This document shows positions 11,183-23,900 of a DNA stretch of 64,000 nucleotides, piece by piece; position 1 is the stretch's first letter, and the number at the start of each line of letters is the position of its first letter. The position numbers were made by a program, and so were the translations under genes. Under the pieces are notes generated by a model that saw only the letters and a list, made by a program, of their open reading frames with translations, was not told the DNA's origin and did not search any database. This DNA comes from Phoronis australis. Its lineage: Eukaryota > Phoronida > Phoronidae. Location of the stretch: positions 105,304-169,303 of the forward strand of contig NMRA01000472.1 of the NCBI GenBank assembly GCA_002633005.1, read 5' to 3'.

Positions 11183-12720
11183 GCTTTAGGACAACAAACA
11201 ACTACAGTGTAGACCTATCTAGTACGTCTTTATCCTTCACCAACAGGTTGTATCGTCCACCAAATCTCACTTGTTAGGTCAATCAGGATGAACTGACCCA
11301 GAACGTGTGTGTACCAGGTTAAATAGGGGTTTGCGTAGACCGGAGGGTCACTCGAAAGGTTTTCGACGGGTTGTGCTACTGGGAAACTGAATAGGTCAAC
11401 CCACCTCTCGTTTGAAAATGGGAGCACTACATTTAACATATGTAGGCCCTACGCACGGCAACGCCAATTAAAACCTCGGGATTTCGAAGAAATTTTCTTC
11501 CATAACATGAAAATAATTGTGCTGTTGCTTTTAAACCCCATATTTTTTATTCTATTGAAATTCAAGAAACATCACCTGACCGTGAAACTGTTACCCGTCC
11601 GAGTTACGTCCCGTACACGCGCGCTACGCACGTCCCCTGCGGAATGTTACCGTGAAAAGACCTATATTGAGAGTTATAACATTATCCGATCCCCGGCCGC
11701 CGGGTTGGCAGCTGGATGGAAACTGTAGTCCGTAAACTACTCTGATGAATAAAGAGCGTAAAGACACTTTTTACGCCGGTGTCTCAGTTATCAAGATGAA
11801 TTAAAAGTGGGTTTCACGGGCTTAAAATGCGGGTCTAAATTACGAGAGCATATTACACGCGTAAAATTGATATATCTGTTAGCGCTAGTCGAGATGTTCA
11901 CGGTGGTCGTCACGCCAGCAGCCGTTTACGGGGTAACTGAGTGTAATTTTACAGGCCCAACGTTTTGAGTACTGACATGACCTGCAATCTAATCTGCAAT
12001 TGGACAGAATGATTGCGCTCCTAAAACGCGGGTGTTAAAACTCATTACCTCCGGAATTTTCGAGGGTAATTTTTGAAAAAACAGTTCCCCCCAGAGGTCA
12101 ACCATAGCAATGTTCTCTGCACAGCAAATAACGGCCGCGACAAATACATAATTACATTTACACACGACCTACATACAGTAGTTTATGCCTCATTTCTTCA
12201 CAAATCTATCTGATAAACGGGGCCGTACACAGGTTATGCTACTGTACACATACCTGAGACAGACAAAACGCTAACGGTGAAGGAATACAATAAAGTCACT
12301 TCAGCCTTACAGTTTGTTGTTATTTTAGAGCTCAATTATCCTGTAAGAAGTGTCTCAAAATATAAACAACCTAAAATAACAAAAAGCAGTTCAGATGGCA
12401 GGTCACTATTTTTTAGAAGATGGTACGAGTATGTCAACAAAACAAAACAAACTCAAAGCATGCGATCCATTTCAAGGCATCTATAGTGGCCCAGCCTCCT
12501 ATGGTGCGTCGCCCATGTAAGTTTCAAATATTCTAAAATGCAATCTGAATTCTTTTTGGGAAATCTTTTGCTTCACTGGCTTGCCTCATACTATGCTGTC
12601 GACCTCAAGTTCGGAGGGCGATCAAAGATGATGATCTGCCGTTATCAATATCCATCTTGTCAGTCAGCTGTCTGTCGAATGACTCTGAGCGCATACATCA
12701 TTAGATCTAGGGAGATTGGA

Positions 12721-12743
12721 AACTCTGTGGTGACCACAGAGTT
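12721..12743. repeat. 11-bp palindrome next to the large hairpin
   Basis: AACTCTGTGGT at 12721-12731, spacer G, ACCACAGAGTT at 12733-12743: a perfect inverted repeat, 15 bases from the start of the 39-bp palindrome. Confidence 0.9.
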
Positions 12744-12758
12744 GTTCCTTAGCGCCGC

Positions 12759-12839
12759 TAATGAAAAAGTCGAAAAATCCACGGTTTCTGAAATATGCGG
12801 CATATTTCAGAAACCGTGGATTTTTCGACTTTTTCATTA
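12759..12839. repeat. Perfect 39-bp palindrome with 3-nt loop
   Basis: The arms 12759-12797 and 12801-12839 are exact reverse complements around CGG. The hairpin is 81 nt long without a single mismatch. A smaller perfect palindrome (AACTCTGTGGT, 1-nt spacer, ACCACAGAGTT) lies just before it at 12721-12743. Confidence 0.95.
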
Positions 12840-12949
12840 AATTCCCTCACAGGGGAAAGTAAATAACTCTGTAGTAGACGTTGTGATGGTACTTTCATCA
12901 ACTGTTTAAAAGATACTTTTGTTAAGCTTTCGGGTTCCTACTTGCCAAA

Positions 12950-14045
12950 ACCGCCAAGGAACTTCGCGGACACAGAGGAAAATGTAAAAAACAAAATTGC
13001 CACTAGCGGCACACAAGTAGTAAGTTCCGTTCTAAAGTCGTCGCCGTCCTTTTGTCGTTTTTATAGAAATGCACTTCAGTGCCAAATTTTACAAAGTTTT
13101 TGCGAGGTTTTCATGAGATACAGCCACAATATTTGGAGATGTCCAAATATCGTCAGTAGTCCTCCTCGTGGGCGGCGCACCATAGGTAGCTGGGCAGCTA
13201 TAGCCCTCCCCCACTTAGTTACTTCAAAGCTGCGTCGCCCGTGCTCCTTACAGTCGAGACAAATGTACCAATTTTCAGTATCAACCGTAGTGTAATTTGG
13301 CCAAGAACAGACTCGGAAACAGAAGTAACCACCAAGTAGATGGCACAGAATATACCAAATTCATCCGCCAGCGAGGTGGTGGCGACTCCTTAAGAAGGAT
13401 ATCAATTTGCCAAATTTCATGAAAACCAGCCAAGGAACTCAAAAGATAAAGCGGGAAATTTAAAAAAGTATATAATCACTGGGGACACAGCGGTAGTCAG
13501 ATCCGTCCCTAAGTCGTAGCCATCTGCTGTCACTTTCATAGAAATACACCCGCCAAATAAAACAAAAATTCCTGCAAGGGCTTCATGAGATACACCTATG
13601 GACGCAACAGCTAATACTACTAGAAGGAACCACACTAGTGGGGTTCCGTCTGAAAATTATCGTCAGCCGCCCACTTCCTAGCCAGAACACATATACCAAT
13701 TTTCATAATCATTGTTATTGCCCTTTGGTCTATAAAGAGGACTCAACGACTGTTGAAACACCCATCCGAAAACTGAGGGTGGTGTCGTCTCTTCGATAGA
13801 CATCTTTTCACCAAATTTCACGAAAATACGTCACGAAACTGCAAAGGCAACATTCAAATTACCACTAGGGGCACAACGGTAGTCCCGTCCGTGTAAAAAC
13901 TGATCCATGATGCTTAATCCACGATCGAACATACCCGCAAAATTTCACTTATCTCCACCCAGGGTTTTTTAGATACAGCTGCAGACACTGGACGTATTGG
14001 GATGATAGCATAATGCATCCACATATAAACATGTGGGTGCATAAT
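12950..14045. repeat. CCACTAGG core-repeat element (copy 1, degenerate)
   Basis: Degenerate units contain GCCACTAGCGGCACAC, ACCACTAGGGGCACAAC and the companion phrases AATTTCATGAAAAC and AGATACAGC. It ends near 14000-14045 with a hairpin-like terminus, ATGCATCCACATAT then ATGTGGGTGCAT. Same family as 36870-38920. Confidence 0.75.
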
Positions 14046-14554
14046 AAGGTTATGAGCAATTTTAAAAATGAAAGACTTCCAGTTACTTAAGAAGGTTGTT
14101 TTATTAAAATCGTAAATTAACTCAAAGAAATAGCAGTATTCTATGTGTTGCCAAGTCTGCCTACGAGTCAAGTAACCTCTAGATCAGATCAATAGCCTTA
14201 AAACTGTTCTTATCCATACTTGACTGAATTGAAAACAGCTACAAGACTTCTCTCAAACAAATGAACTATTACCAAATTCTATCCCAACAACATTCAGAAA
14301 TTTAAATAGTACATAAATTGCACACAATGCCAGAATGTCTAATCGCCAGATGTGAAACGGAGATGGACCAACTCACACTTGACTATCAAACTGACAATTT
14401 CCTGAACTTAAGATTAAAGCTATTTATTCACATGTGGAATAAAGAATTGAGCAACCTGAGAAAAAGAAAAGTACCACCAAGAAAGTCTATTTCGAAAACA
14501 CACATGTATGAAATTAAGTGGCTTACAGATACATGTCAGGTTAAACAGTGTGAA

Positions 14555-14598
14555 TATGACTGTTACATTGTCATAATATGACTGTTACATTGTCATAA
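14555..14598. repeat. 22-bp direct tandem repeat (2 copies)
   Basis: Two identical copies of a unit starting TATGACTGTTACATTG, 14555-14576 and 14577-14598, in the presumed 3' flank of the calpain gene. Confidence 0.9.
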
Positions 14599-14941
14599 TC
14601 TTGTAATATCAGTTCAGACTGAAACTAAGGTATAGTACTTGACCAATAGTTGTTCTAATTACCATGCAAACGCAACTCTTTATCTCTATCACCAAAATCC
14701 AACTATAAACCTCATTCACCGGGGCATTTGCATCAAATAATTGGTCAGCCTAACGCATCTGTTTACCGTTCGGCAACTAGCTAACCATAATTCATAATCT
14801 AAAAGGCAAATACATGCCTGTCTAAACCATAATTATCAAGTTCACACAATTATACTAATTTCATATAGGATTAAATATTGTCAGGCCATACAGAGAGCAC
14901 CACCTTGAGTGCAGCACTGCCATGATTCTCTCCTTGCAAAC

Positions 14942-14968
14942 CTACGAGTACATGGCCATTTGCACAAA
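14942..14968 (-). CDS. Calpain terminal coding exon 17 (27 nt with stop)
   Basis: The acceptor is TTATTTTCAG|TTTGTG. It encodes FVQMAMYS followed by TAG. Classical calpains end in a 27-nt exon coding WLQLTMYS or similar, so size, phase and sequence all agree. A possible AATAAA signal on this strand lies at 14423-14428, about 515 nt beyond the stop; nothing closer was seen. Confidence 0.9.
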   Translation of the reverse strand, partial: FVQMAMYS

Positions 14969-17900
14969 CTGAAAATAAAAAAAAAATTCATTAGACAATC
15001 CAAGACACATAATGCATTTTTGTATATTTCAATACTTTATGCAATAATTATGCAAAAAAACCGCAACCACAACCTTGAATGTTTTTAGAAATGCATCTTT
15101 TTCCGTAAGGAATGGAAATATGCTGCAAACAATTTGTCCCGTCAGCACACCATCTTTTGGTCACATCCCATGACCTAAGGAATATAAGTCCGAAAAGATT
15201 TCTGCCCCCGATCGGAAGAAAAAGATGCATTTCTACAAACAATGAGATCGAGGGTAAGATGCTCACTACTAAGTCTGATCAAATTTCTGTGTTTGACCAG
15301 TGGTCCCAATGGCTCAGTGGCTAGAGCGTCTGCATGGTTAGCAGATGGTCCTGGGTTCCGGATTCCGGTCAGGAGCAGAAATCTTTTCGGACTTATATTC
15401 ATTAGGTCACGTGATCATGTCCGAAACGGCGGCATGCTGACGGGACAAACTGTTCACTTAAATGTTTTACACATTCATTGCTTATTTATCAATTCAAGGG
15501 ATTACCCACTTAAGTTGGCTATGCAGTTAAGTTAAAATTGCACAATTTTTTGTAGCATAAAGTTTATGCAAAACGTGATTGAACAAAACGACACAGAATT
15601 CCCTGCCGTGAAGGCTAGGGACGAGCTGGTTTCATCATCACTGGAAAAGATATTCTATGCTACAATTAGTATTTTGCCATTTTCACTGCAAACAAAATCA
15701 GCTGTCATTACAATGAAACAAGTTTGTCAAATTACTTGAGTTTTACTGAGTGTCACTTAGTGTCAAGGTAGTCCTAACAACAACCAGTTACCTGTGCAAC
15801 ACGGTACCAGACTAACGGACATGTACCCTAGAGACTTAGTCCACTGACAAACACATCTCACCAACTGTCAAGCACTGCCAACCAACCCCGAACTCAGTGC
15901 CCCACAAACAGTATACAACTTAAAACACTCAAATTACTAGTACCCAGACCGACAAATGAAGTTCAACGATTACCCAACACATTACACAGACATGAGGCCT
16001 TGTTTTTTGAGTTCAGACACAAGTTTCTTTCGGTTGTGAAAACCTCTTTTTGTGAGCATGGCACCATGTTTAGGGGTCCACGAACATGTGTTAGCGAATC
16101 GGTGACCTGTGTTTTTGAGTCAGTGAGCCGAGTTTATCTGGGCCATGAGGTGCTTATAAATGAAGGACGTACGTTCACGAGAGTACCAGCCATGTTACGA
16201 CAGGTATGTTGAATTAAAAGACTTATGAATATGGAAAATTATAAGGAACCTAGTTGTGTACATCACTGCAATACTTCTATTGCAGTGTAAATGTACTTAG
16301 TTAACAAGTTCAGGAAGTGTCTTAAGATGATTGAGGTGAAATTTTTTTAAACATTTTGAAACTACTACCATTCTTTGCAAAGCATTCTTTAAGTACTTCA
16401 TCACTCTCTCTGTGCTACATTAAATTGCATGCCGTGGGGGTAAACCTGTTTGAGAGCGAGGGTCACTTCTAATAAGAAATGACCCCCTTAGATGCATTTA
16501 AGAGCCGTAAAGGGGGTTTGAGTGCAAACATACCTCATCCATGCTGAAGGTTGCCTGTCCTTTTCTGTACGAATCTTCGGCATCCTTCTCCAAGAAGGTT
16601 TCTGCAAGAAATGGCAAGAGTAAGGAAACCTAATTAATGCTCACAGTTAGTTACAGTGTGAGCTCTCTATCACAGATGAAAACAAGATTCTGCCATAGAA
16701 ACGGTAGGTAGGGAGGGCAATACCTCCAACTTGTGTTGCACAAGCGGAATTAGGGGGGTAGGGGGTCTAACCACCCACCCTACGGACACGGCCAAAAATG
16801 CCAGCATGCCCGGTTTCAGGCCCTTTGGAAATTGTGGGCGCCCCTCCCTCTTACGACACCCTAGATCCACCAGTGTATTGACACATAATCATTTCAGGTA
16901 TAAACTCGGCTGAGGTGGCTACTTCAATCTTCAAATGTGGTCTAAGAGTGGGTTAACTGTCAGATGCAGAGAAGGAGTCCTATGCACGGCAACTTTTGTA
17001 CTGCTCTCACAAGCAGTCATAACATCCTTTATTTTCTCCCCACTGTCCAACCTTCCTGAGGTCACAATCTATAACCAGACTTAACAAAATGTTTTTTAAC
17101 ATTGAATAGGGCTAGGATGTATGAGAAATAACATTTTCCTTGATACGATTCCGACTGAGAAAAAACAAAAAATGATCTAAGATCTGTTTGTGACCACATT
17201 ATCATTTCAAGACGCAATAAAACAATACCCCGGAGCCCAAAACAACTTTTAATCAAAACTACTATTATACAAAAGCAAGACAAAGCGTTGAAATGTGACC
17301 CGACTGTCCCACAAATGGTATTCTTCTTAGGGGTGTTTATTAGTAACATAAAAATAAAAATGGCCACTAGGTGGCACACCGATGGGATTGGGAAGTCTTC
17401 GCTGTCTCCCTAATATCGACCAATTTGCAAAATTTCGTAAAATGTGAAGATACAACGAAGAAAATAAAATTGCCACTACAAGGCACAACGGTTGTCATAT
17501 CAGTATGAAAGAAGTTGATATCTGTTGCCACAATCACAGGAGTACACTTGCACACAGCTTTGGATGAAAAAATAACCACTAGGGGGAAGGCACAGCAGTC
17601 GGACACATCTGAAAATCAACATCTCATGTGCTGCTGTCAGTAGGATGACATCTATCAATTTTTTATGATCCTTTCAGCATTTTCGCGGAAAGAAAGACTG
17701 ATGCCAAAAAAGACTCAAAAATAACACAAAAAAGTCTCTAAGTGGCGCAGAAAATGTCTAACCGTTACCAAAATAGAAACCAAGGTGTTCTTATCTACAA
17801 TACACACCAACCAATATATAGGCAAATAAAAATCTGTCCCATATTCTTACTCAAATTAGAAATAACTTTTAGACTCAAGAAGAACTGACACGACACTGTA

Positions 17901-20900
17901 TTCAATGTGTGTTTTCAAAGACCACACCTGACCAAGGCTAACTATTTTCTTCATCTGACAAGGTATCGCCTCAGTCTGGACTTTTACACCTTAACCACTA
18001 CAACTCTGTTCCAACACTACTTACCGAAAAATGTCTTCAGTCTGACAAAACACAGGATGAAATCGTCAAAAGACAGAACACCTTTCTGGTTGGAGTACCG
18101 CTTCACTATGCAATTGAAAGTGGCATTGCGCACACGGTACCCTGAAAACAAGATCATCACGGAATTTTGTACGTCGACTTAACAACCACTACTTACATCT
18201 CCATATTGAATTTTTTTCACTAATTTAAAAGTGCTACTTCCTTCAACAAATCAGGCCTTAAACAATTCTTTTGGTTACAATAACAGTAAAAATGTCACTA
18301 GCAATACATACAAGACTTTCTGGTGCATCAAGGTGGCAAGAAACCCAATTTCCATCACAGAACCCAAATATAGTGGGCCACCTTTCTTGCTCTGCATAAC
18401 ATTATGTTGTCATAATGGACCATCCAGAGTTGGCAGGCAGCCAACTCTCAGGAGAGTCAGAAAACCAAAAGCCCTTCCGTTCAATTACTCTTTCTTGTAA
18501 CTTTAATCTGACAGTGTTAAGATAAGGGTTGCCTGCAGAATTAGTACGTTAGATTTAATTTTTCACCTTTTTGTGGATGGAAACAGAGTCAACACTTGAA
18601 TTCTTCATCAAAAAATTTGAGTATAGAGCTTTTTTCTCACAAAAACCGGCCAAGTTTCGTGAGAGATAGCTGTAATTCAGATTAGCTGATTTCATTGTCT
18701 ATCCAACAGTCCCACTAACAGATCAGACATAACTACCATGCTACCTTAATCAAACCTGGAGACCAGACAAATCAGATCAGTGCTACCAAAATAGCATGAC
18801 CAGAATATATTCCCTGAAGCCCCCACGTTGACTTCACAATTAAAACAGCTTTATGGTCTCCAGATTCTTTGAGGTTGTCACATTATATTTTCCTTTTTGT
18901 GTCTAAACAAGCATTGTTGAAACACTCACCAGCGTTGTTCAGCGCACTTCGCAACTCATACGAGCTCAAGGATCCACTCCCATCTTTGTCATACTGTTGG
19001 AAGATGCCCTGAAATAATGACGCATTCAGACTTTGATTACGAGTAATAAGCATATCTGCAGACTGATTTGGGAAGTTTAGATGCCTATCAAGTGTTCACA
19101 TGCCATTTTTGCTCTAAGCAATGGATGGCATGCAAACAACGTCAGTATAAAATTGCTATGGCTATTTTTGCTTAATGTCAACCTAAAATGCACCATTACG
19201 CAGATGACAGGGATGACTCGGAGCAGTTAGATTCTAAGTAGTCTTGAAGTAGGTCTGTGACCAAAGATCCGCCCAAGGCTGTAGAGAACATAATATCAGC
19301 ACCTACCTTTCTGGCGGTAGAGAACATAATATCTGCACCTACCTTCCAGAGTCGCAGAGAGTTCCATACATCCTGAAACTCATCAAAGCCTAGTTTTCCA
19401 GAGTGATCCTCCTGTGGGGCTAAGTTAAGGTACATATGTCCAACACCACGTTTACATTAATACACACAGTCACCATGTTATGAAAAATGTTTTCAAAATC
19501 CTTAAACGATGTTCAATTGTTACTTGTAAAGTAGTATCTGCATTCAACATCCCTCAAATTATCAATACTTTTTCAGAAAATAAAATTTTAATGAATACAA
19601 ATTCTGTAATTTTTGGTGTATGAATTGGCATGTACTTTAATTATTTACTGTAACTTGTACTTTAGATGTGCTTGTATGCGGCTGAATCATCCTTTTCGTA
19701 GTTAGAGTTTCAACTCTTCCCATCGAGCATAAACAAGCTGGCCCAGTTTATCATTGATCAACAATGAAGGATAAATTGTAATTTTTTAGGAACTTCAGCA
19801 CTATCAAAGTACAGCCTCAAGAAAGTGATTACAATGAAGTTGATGATGGTAAACTGGGGCAAGTACGGGAATGTCAGCGTTATGCAAAGTTAGCAGCTCT
19901 GTGTTTGCTTGTTCCAGTTGTACAGATGTCTTAAGAATCAGTGGGACAATGGCCGGAGCCTGCAGTGGCTATGTGACAGGTTGACTAAATGAAAATTTGT
20001 AAATGGTAAGTTTTTAACTTTGTTTTTAATACATCTTTTTAGTTTCTGTGCTGACAAAAACATGTGGAGAAATTTGAAATAATTACTGACCAAAATACCA
20101 ATGACAACATAAAAAGTGAGGGATTCCCCGATCACTCATTGCAAATTAAAAAAGTTATTTTTTTTGCACTTCATTACATTCACTTTTTTAAATTTTAAAA
20201 AGAAGTTAATTTGTTGTCATTCTGCTTCAAGGACCAATATCTGTGCTGCAACATAGAAATAAGAAATTCAATAATAGAATTCCCTCTTTTAAAAATGACG
20301 AGTTGAGAAAGCATCATTTGGAACTGGTTTTGATTACATTATAGTTTGTTTTATGGCATTTCAAAATAACATTACAGCGTTCTGTCGTTCAGTAACTTTT
20401 CCACACATGAGGGGTGCTGAACGTGCGATAACATCTGGCTCTTTTGTTAACTGTCCAGCTCAGTCTTTTGTCCCGTATGATAACAAGCAGGCCAATTATC
20501 TCCCAGGCTTCAAAGGAAACGTATGGTGGTTGCACGCTATTACCAAACGCGTATGAACACAGTCAAACCGGCCAGTGCGTTGGTAATCCCTTTGGACAGA
20601 ATGGATTGTCTTAACTTCTGTTGTAGTTGGGCGATTTTGGTGATTCAAAAACGGAACATGATCAGCATTTGACGAGGAATTCAGAAATGCTATTGGTTTA
20701 AGCTCAGATATGTTATAACTTAACTTTCATTTTTATCAGTCCAGCCCAGTCAGGCTAGATACGATCTGATCGGAGATTAGAGCAATTATCGAACAAAAGA
20801 GAGCTGGCCCTCCAACCATGAATGCCAGTATTGAGTTTATCAGTCGTGTAAGATATTGGCTACCGGGGTAAACTTCCCAATTTGTTGTTGGGCTATAGAA

Positions 20901-23900
20901 TCGAACAAGTTGGGAGCAACGGGATGTTGCCGTCATAAGATACCGCAATTTCGTGTAGCTTGGTGCATTGTCAAGACTGAATGGTGCTGTAATCCATCGC
21001 TTTAGTGGCAACTTGTCTTGCTCATTAATTCAAAGGATACATCCTTCATAGCAACTATGCTTCTGCACGTCTCCAAACTAAATTCACCCAGCTCTGAAAT
21101 AACCAATAGTAATGCTGAAAGTGAGTGCTGGTATGGTACAATTATTAAGCACATATAATACCAGTAGAGCCCATATTGACATAGTTCAGTTGAAGTGACA
21201 TGTTTGCTATGAGCAAACCTGATGCACATGATGAACACAGCCAAGTCATCGAACTCGAAGTTGAGAAGATACTTCATTGATAATGGTGCTTGAGCTAGCA
21301 ACTGAAAATGACACAACAATTACTGCACTGTTTAAAAGGGAAGTGGATTCCTAATTTGTCAATAAATGTTACCTCAAAACACAACACCAGACCATCAGAA
21401 GGGTAATTAAAAACCTGTTTGATCAACACAACACTCAGATCATTGCAGCTTAAAAGGATTTTAGCGAAAAAAAATTAAAACTCCAAGGTCACTTCTACAT
21501 CTCCATGGACAGAATGATAACTATGAGTATAGCATTTCTATGTTTATTTCACACAAAAATAATAGCAAAATATTACCCTTCTGAAAATAATGGGAGTTTA
21601 AGCAAATGTTGTTTTATGACAACTACACACTACAATCCGTGCTTGTAGTAGACTTGAACGTTCTTGCTTTTTATTATTGTGGAGAAATTTACCAAAATGG
21701 AATTTCACTGGCAGGGCCATATTTTGAAAAATCAGTCAAGAATAAACGTTATTGGCTTGTAAGTTCACCGTCTAATGCACACCCTGGTACATAATTGGAA
21801 TTCGATGTTTAATTCCAAAAATGCCATTTGATAATATGTGCCCAACACTTGTACATAGAAATCTCCAAAACATGCCACGCATAGCTGGGAGCTTCAAGGA
21901 AGCAACCTGCCAGAATCAATTCTTCACCAAACACAACAGAATGATATTGGCATACAGGAAAAGACAAAAGTTACAGACAATATATTGTGTCCCCGTCATG
22001 ACTACTAATTTTCTTAAAAGCAAAAATAATTGTCAATAACTAGTATGGGGGCAAAATAGTAATGACAAAATGGCTTAGCAACCTTACTAACTTTCCTGTT
22101 AACTCCACTTCATTCTCAGCCATCAGGGGAGACTACTCTGACCATGAATTCGGCTTTCACCAAGCCATCATGACGGGGAATTCTGCGCCATTTTGTCTGA
22201 ATACTTTTGGCTAGTACTGTACTTATCCTCATCATGCCAGGTGTCAGATGACTGTCGTCAATGACGATTCTCAAGTACTACAAAGACTGATGCATCTATT
22301 CCTAAGGACCACAGTGCATGCACACTTTACATTCATACAAAACTTGTACAATATACACAGACCTCTTGGAAATGGACTTCACTGTTACTGTCAAGGTGTG
22401 TTAAAGTATGCTCACCACAGAAACTAAAGACAGTGATGGGTCTAGACACGGGACACATTACACTATACCTTCTGCTTGAAATGTGGCGGTTAGGGGAACA
22501 ATCAGGAGAAAGTGAGAGACAACACAAATGAAAGATTCTCGTCAAAATGTGCAGGGGCTAGTGTTTAACTAGACACTTGTTATGGGTAAAATAGATAAAA
22601 GTGGCTTTCATTTCAGATCATTTCTAGCGCACCAGGTGGAGTCGTGTGCTGTTGGCATGTTAAGCTCCAACGTTGTGATCAACACAGACTGGCAAGACTA
22701 AGATGAATTTGGTGACTGAGACGCAGCAACTTTTAAAAACAATGACACTATTTTGTCGTTAAGGTTTGTGTAAGTTACACGATTAAAACTGAAAGAAATT
22801 CAAATAGAACGGTCACATAACATGAATCAGAAAAATTTCAAAATCAGAAGAAATTTTCCAGTGAGTGGAATCTTATTGACTTATTGACAGCGAGTGCTAA
22901 CAAGGAAAACCTGGGCTGTGATTATAGAATAAATCACATTATTATCCACTTTGCAACGGAGTCTTGTGGATATTTTCATATCCCAATGCTATAAATCAAA
23001 TTTAATTTTGAAAAACCATTACAATATATTATCAAGGCATACCTCACTGAAACAAATTTTTAAATAAAAATGTCATGTTACCTTAGTAACCAACTCATTT
23101 ACTTTGAGTTTCAAGCAGAATTAAGCTTGTACAACCATGAATACCTGACAAGTATGCCTATTTAACCAAATATGTACAAAACTATAAATTTCAACTTAGA
23201 GAAAGCCTATAGAAAATGATTTTTGACTTATTACAATACAGACAACAATTCATTCACGTGATCCTGTTTTTAGTGAAATTTAACACCAAAGAAGTGTATT
23301 TGATACCTAAGAATGGTATCAATAACACAATCAAATTACATTGGATATAAATGTTCGAGATGAGATCTGAAAAACACTATTACAATTTTCTACAAGTTAT
23401 TTCGTTTTCATTTTAGGCAAATTCATTTTTTTCATGAATTCATTTGACAGTACCCGATGTCCAAGTGCGAAAGTTTAAAACCAATTCCTAACAGCATTTT
23501 GAAGAACAGTGCAAAAGCATATTATCTGAAAATTTCACAAGAGCAACTCGGAGCATTGAAATGCGCCCACGAATGCATCGCAAATGGTGTGCTTTTAGGT
23601 TGACTATTTGTGTCATAAAAATGGCCACTAGATGGCACAAAAACACACAATCCGTCCGAAAACGGGAACATGTCATTGCCTCTTAATAAAAGGCTATTAA
23701 CACCAAATTTCATAGAAATCCGTCACGAAACTTCGGAGAAACAAAGAAAAACAGAATAAAATGAAATTGCCAAGTAGGGGGCAAAGTGTTCATTGGATCC
23801 GCCTGAAAGTCGTCATTGTCTGTTGTTAGCTTCATATAAATATATTTACTAAATTTAATAAACATCCTGCAGTGGGTTTGGGAGATACATCTATGGGCGC

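Larger units (their letters stand above)
11183..14941. other. Region between the two calpain genes
   Basis: About 3.8 kb that must hold the 3' UTR of the complete calpain (just below 14942) and the 5' region of the second one (just above 11182). It also contains a palindrome cluster at 12721-12839, a core-repeat block at 12950-14045 and a 22-bp tandem repeat at 14555-14598. No other gene was recognised. Confidence 0.5.

Noticed and set aside
11230-11439. Extra upstream coding exon of the second calpain
   Set aside because: The 69-codon frame has no calpain similarity, and a stop codon just before the ATG at 11182 separates it from the exon.
15307-15375. Functional tRNA gene
   Set aside because: The A and B boxes are recognisable, but the T-arm region carries an insertion-like GGTTCCGGATTCC and the sequence runs on into a repeated tail. 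It is a tRNA-derived SINE head rather than a tRNA gene.
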